In this document: one piece after another, positions 60,385-64,000 of the stretch
Layout of the letters: each line of letters opens with the position of its first letter
How positions within the stretch are numbered: the stretch's first letter is position 1
Assembly: GCA_963803735.1 (NCBI GenBank)
Contig: CAWDNV010000010.1
Span: 1 to 64,000, forward strand
Direction: 5' to 3'
DNA from: Palsa-189 sp963803735
GTDB lineage: Bacteria; Acidobacteriota; Terriglobia; Acidiferrales; UBA7541
DNA: 64,000 nucleotides
Translations under genes and position numbers: made by a program
The notes under the pieces: model-generated
Databases searched by the model: none
Seen by the model: the letters and a program-made list of their open reading frames with translations, nothing else
What the model was told of the DNA's origin: nothing

Positions 60385-61325
60385 TTATCGAGCTCCTGCT
60401 GCACTCGCGCCAACTCCACGAGCGCGGCGGTAAGCTGGCTTTTATATTCGTCTTCGGGCATGGCCGCTTTTTCGTATTTCAGCTTGTCGATCTTTTGCTC
60501 CAGTTCTTCTTTCTTCGCAAAAAGATCGCGTTTGGCCGGATCGGCCGCAGCCCTCTGCGCCTGGCCGATCCGCACTAGAGTGATGGTCGAAAGCAGGAGC
60601 CCTTCATTGCCTTCAGTGGAAGGCGCGCGCACAGGATCGCTCTTGCCGGTGTCCTCGAATTGCGGATGTTCCGTAGCCAGACGCTTCTGGGACTCGTAGA
60701 ACTCGGTCGTTTTGCGCTCCGCGTATTGGAACGCCTCGAGAGCGCTGATGGATTCATTTTTGTCTACGTCAGCCGCCGGATCGCGCAGGGCCTCAATCCA
60801 ATAACGCGCGAATACTGTGGCATTTTTTTCCGTGCCGCTCTTGGTGGCCGTGATGAGCGCGCGGCCCGGCTTTTTGAGCGCTGCTACCGATCCTCCGCTG
60901 GCGCTGGTCGTGTTGACGATCAGTTGCCGCTTGGCGGCGACTTTGTCACAGAGGCTCGCCAATTCGCTGCCGGAGAGATCCGGGCCCGGCAGATTGAATT
61001 TGTACTCGGCGCCATCGAAGGATCCATGGCCGATCAGAATGACCACCAGGTCGTCATCGGGTTTGGCCTCGCGTGCCACCGTGCCCAAAATTTCGGTGAT
61101 GTGTGCGCGCGTCGCGTCCTTTCCCGAAAGCGTGTGCACGCGAAGTTCGCCGCCAGACTGCTTCAGGAGCTTGTCCAGATCGTTGGCCAGGCCCTCGAAG
61201 CGCTGCTCATAGTCCGCCTCGCCGCCCAGTCCGGCAACGGTAATGTAGTAAGTCGCGGCGCGCGCGCTTACGCCGCAGAGCAATATCCAGAGAAGGCCGA
61301 GGCTGAAAAGCCAGCGCTTTTTCAC
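60381..61325 (-). CDS. Exported caspase-like (clan CD) protein lacking the catalytic Cys
   Basis: The protein has 314 aa from GTG 61325 (VKKRWLFSLGLLW, signal peptide to about VSARA); the GTG overlaps the upstream stop (GTGA). The caspase-like fold is suggested by VVILIGHGSFDGAEY with the His and by LIVNTTSASGGSVAAL where DxCxSGG is expected: the Cys position holds Ser. An EF-like DKNESISALEAF follows, then a C-terminal coiled coil (KKEELEQKIDKLKYEKA). It is probably a periplasmic non-catalytic scaffold. Fold assignment is by motif only. Confidence 0.7.
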   Translation of the reverse strand: MKKRWLFSLGLLWILLCGVSARAATYYITVAGLGGEADYEQRFEGLANDLDKLLKQSGGELRVHTLSGKDATRAHITEILGTVAREAKPDDDLVVILIGHGSFDGAEYKFNLPGPDLSGSELASLCDKVAAKRQLIVNTTSASGGSVAALKKPGRALITATKSGTEKNATVFARYWIEALRDPAADVDKNESISALEAFQYAERKTTEFYESQKRLATEHPQFEDTGKSDPVRAPSTEGNEGLLLSTITLVRIGQAQRAAADPAKRDLFAKKEELEQKIDKLKYEKAAMPEDEYKSQLTAALVELARVQQELDK

Positions 61326-63579
61326 ACGAGCCCCCACTTGCGGCGCAGAATCCATTCCGACGAAGGCAGCAGCAGAATCAGCAGAAAAATCGCCGGCATA
61401 TTCCAAAGCTCTTTGGCTTGACGAATCGTGATGCCCGCCTCGGAATAGGGGATTTCGTTGGGAAGTTTGGCGAGTTCCTGCGGTTGCCAATAGCGCCCGC
61501 CCGTTTGCGAAGACAGCTTTTCGAGCAAGTCCTTATTCTGTTCCGTATGGAAGTTCTCCGCCACGCCATCGATGCGTTGGAACATCAGCGTATCGCGGCC
61601 GACGTCTTCGTCGCCGTGTTTCGCGGATATTTCCACGGTGTAGGTGCCGGGTTTTTCCGCTGTCCATTCAGCGTTGAAAATGCCTGGGGAATTGGGATCG
61701 GGCGTCATCTCCACCAGCGCGGCCGTATTCTGGGGGCCCAGAAAATGCGCCTCCACATGCGAATCGCCCAGCGGCATGTAATTCTTGTCGCGAACGTCGG
61801 CGGATATGCGCACGTGGCCATCGTCAAACAGCATAGGATTGGGAATCGACGAATAGACCCGGCCCGGCGAGTCGGAGACAAGCCAGCGCAGAAGTTGCTG
61901 CCAAAATTCTTCCTGCGATTTGTCTTCGACGGGCAGCAGCATGCGCCAGTGCCAGGTGGACGACGTTGCCATCACCGCCGTACGCCCGCGGCCATAATTT
62001 TCCGTCGCCAAGAAGTGGCAGGTTGCGGCTCCCGGCTTTCGCTTCCACCAGCACGGCGGCTCCCGGCTTCGGCGTGCCGATTTCCTCATAATCCATTAGC
62101 GGAGGAAGTTTCTTCCAGCGATCGATGTTTTTTGCCGGATCTTCCAGCAGTCGGCAAATAATGCTTTCCGCTCCTGCCGGCGTAAGCTCAACTGTCGCTT
62201 GTTCGCGGTGAAAGGTGCCCTTCCGACTGGGGAGCACCACTGGAAGCAGATCCGCCATCGACGATATGCCCCAGCCTCCATCTGCCAGCGAGTAACGCCC
62301 GCCCAGCAGCAGCAGCCCGCCGCCACGCCGGTCGACGAAATCCTTGATCAACTGCTGCTGTTCTGGGGTGAAGTAATTCGCCTCCACCGAGCCGATGATG
62401 ATGCCCTGATAGGGAAAGAGGTCCTCGACTTTGTTCGGGAATCCTGCCGCGAGTTCTTTCGGATCGGCGATCCCTTGGCGATAAATCTTGTTTTCGCTCG
62501 TGCGCATCATGGACGAGATTTGCACGATGCGATCATCGTCTTCCGCACGCCGAATGAACTTGTACTCCCAGCGCGGCTCGCCCTCTATATAAAGGATGCG
62601 CCGCTTTTCCGACTTGACGTCCACCAGGCGAGTAAGCGCGTTGTTGGCGCGGTTTTCCTCCCCGGGAAGGGGATCGATGGAAAAGGAAAGAGGTTTGGCC
62701 CCGGCCGCGCCGGCGTCGAACAGCAGATTCTCCGTTTGGATATTGCCGTCGGGACCGAAAGTGATATCGCGCGTCGTGAGTACCTTAGCGCCGTCGCGCA
62801 CCGCCAGGATGCCCTTGTGTCCGGAGTATCCGCGCTGATGGAAACTGACGCTTGCGGCCAAGGCGCGAATCGGCCAGCGCGCGGGGCGGCAGGCTCACAT
62901 CGTTGATCTCTACGTCCTGATATTGCTCGCGGCCAAATCCCACTGTGTGCACGGGAATATGCCGGCTGCGCAGCGCCGAGATCGTATCCAGATCGATTCC
63001 ACCGGAATTATCGGAGCCGTCGCTCAGCAGTACCACAGCTCCGATCGGCAAGTCCGTAGTTTCATCGGCCAACTGCTTAAGGCTATCTCCAATGCGCGTC
63101 ACCGGCGCGGCCGCGTGGAGTTCATCCAGACGCTCGATGCGGTTCAGCTTGCTGTCCATCCGGTAAAGGCGCGTCTGGAATCTTTTCTGCAGACCGGAAA
63201 GAATGCCGCCTTGAAGCGCCTTGACAGCTTCTGCTTGTCGCGTGGTGCCGTTTTCGTTGATTCCCATACTTTTGGAATCGTCAACTACTACGGCGATGAT
63301 GTTCTGCTGAGGCTTCAGCTCCGCGACCATAAGAGCAGGCTGCCACAGCAGAATCAGCAAGAGAGCAGCCATCGCAGTTTGCAGTCCCCAGAGAACACCC
63401 ATGCGCCAACTTCGTAAAGCAGGGAGAGTTTTGGGAATTTTGGACCGAAGCAGGAGCGCGAATCCCGCGCTGGTAGCCAGAAGCAAAAAACCGAGGATCC
63501 ATTTCGGCCAGTTGGCGAGCAGGACGAGTTCGCCCCTGGAGAACGCGGAAGCAGGATACTTGAATAAAAACTCGAACAT
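61322..63579 (-). pseudogene. VWA/GATase-like membrane protein broken by two frameshifts
   Basis: The first gene of the operon starts at ATG 63579 (MFEFLFKYPASAFSRGELVL), has membrane helices at about 28-45 and 62-80, then a VWA domain (VVVDDSKSMGINENG; VVLLSDGSDNSGG). Near 62860 the frame shifts (LADSRL to AASVSFHQRGYSG). A GATase-like part follows (GIIIGSVEANYFTPEQQQLI, GGGLLLLGGRYSL), and near 62020 it shifts again (LPLL to ATENYGRGRTAVM). It ends with a third helix and SEWILRRKWGLV at 61322. Restored length about 752 aa. Both breaks are single-base. Confidence 0.82.
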
Positions 63580-63928
63580 ATTATCCGGCGCCCAGTCGAT
63601 TGTCGGTCGGTAAACTTAAACCTAACTGAAAGACGTTGCCAGTCCGAATATCGCTACATCGATTCAGTAATTTCCGCCGATATCCGCTGGAGGAAGTGCG
63701 CTAGCGGGGAAGTTGAGCGCCTCGCCTCATGCGTCGGCCCTTGAGTTTTATACGTTAGCAACATTGTCGCACGTTGAGCGAAACGCCTTGATTGCGCAGG
63801 AAAAGCTATAAGCCGGCAAAGGGCGATTTCGCCCTTAGGCCGATAACTGATATATCTTGCGGAACTTTTGCCTTTCGACCAACGTGCATTCGCGCGCCGA
63901 AAAGTCCCTTAGCCAAACTGACTTTAAG
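63580..63928. other. Intergenic region at the right end of the window
   Basis: About 350 bases upstream of the minus-strand operon contain no convincing gene. The region must hold the promoter of the 13-kb operon and probably of a rightward gene. A strong hairpin lies at 63814-63842. Confidence 0.4.
63814..63842 (+). promoter_or_regulatory. Strong stem-loop upstream of a possible rightward gene
   Basis: CGGC (63814-63817) pairs with GCCG (63839-63842) and AAGGGCG (63819-63825) with CGCCCTT (63830-63836), loop ATTT; 11 bp in all with one-sided bulges. No T-run follows, so it is not a standard terminator. It lies about 87 bases before a possible ATG and may be a 5'UTR element. No known riboswitch consensus was recognised. 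Confidence 0.4.
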
Positions 63929-64000
63929 ATGCCGTCCTCAGGCTCCGCGGATGCCGCGGCACGCGACAATGCCCTTCCGAGGGTATCAAAATGCCGCAAG
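63929..64000 (+). CDS. Possible start of a gene running off the window
   Basis: An open frame from ATG 63929 (MPSSGSADAAARDNALPR, then VSKCRK) reaches the window end without a stop. There is no clear ribosome site, so the start is uncertain. Nothing can be said of its function from 24 codons. Confidence 0.3.
   Translation, partial: MPSSGSADAAARDNALPRVSKCRK

Noticed and set aside
1..64000. CRISPR arrays, rRNA genes, replication origin
   Set aside because: No regularly spaced direct repeats, rRNA-like segments or DnaA-box clusters were seen by eye.

Overview
The window reads as chromosomal DNA of a GC-rich Gram-negative-type bacterium, most likely an acidobacterium (Acidobacteriota, Terriglobia-like). 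This is inferred from the gene mix: a hem supercluster split over both strands, a compact his operon without hisE, a large MoxR/DUF58/BatA/DUF4175 operon, and many small conserved ORFs. No rRNA, tRNA or CRISPR array was recognised, and no 16S-based assignment is possible.

Layout. 0-11.4 kb is a mobile and accessory region. It holds an intact IS30-family element, two diverged IS110-family elements in the same orientation with long conserved non-coding tails, a small membrane ORF cut at an IS junction, a GreB-like factor, an exported MBL-fold-like protein, remnants of another IS30 and another IS110, and a frameshifted tyrosine recombinase coupled to an HTH protein. 11.5-20.1 kb is housekeeping/accessory: an RMD1-like protein, a TSUP transporter with DUF1634, DUF488, a 55-aa basic protein, a redoxin, an AAA+/VWA pair, a LON-domain protein, a TPR protein and a thioesterase. 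20.1-31.2 kb encodes nearly the whole tetrapyrrole pathway from glutamyl-tRNA to protoporphyrin (hemA, L, B, C, D, E, N, G) with a cytochrome-like protein and a CcsA-like assembly protein. 31.4-36.0 kb holds Ppx/GppA-HD, SixA, CHAD and two tandem thymidylate-kinase-like proteins, a possible polyphosphate or phosphate-signalling neighbourhood. 36.2-43.4 kb is a minus-strand his operon (I-G-D-C-HAD-B-H-F-A). It is preceded by a sigma70-like promoter, a 22-aa leader peptide with HHHRHHH, and a terminator with nine T residues, i.e. a textbook-looking his attenuator. 43.4-50.4 kb holds msrB, an aminotransferase/glutamine-amidotransferase pair, an MFS transporter, a 56-aa protein, a metallothionein-like protein, a Tat-exported MmgE/PrpD protein and a tartrate/D-malate dehydrogenase-like enzyme. 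50.6-63.6 kb is one 13-kb, seven-gene, end-overlapping minus-strand operon: VWA/GATase-like, pseudocaspase-like, TPR-metallopeptidase, MoxR, DUF58, BatA-like, DUF4175. Two of its genes are interrupted by single-base frameshifts. The last 420 bp contain a strong hairpin and the possible start of a gene that leaves the window.

The points most worth a second look are the his leader/attenuator (with a transcript start predicted almost at the leader ATG), the overlapping MoxR-VWA-pseudocaspase operon with its localised frameshifts, the CHAD/SixA/Ppx/dual-Tmk neighbourhood (one Tmk lacks the Walker A lysine), and the IS110 pair with candidate guide-RNA tails.
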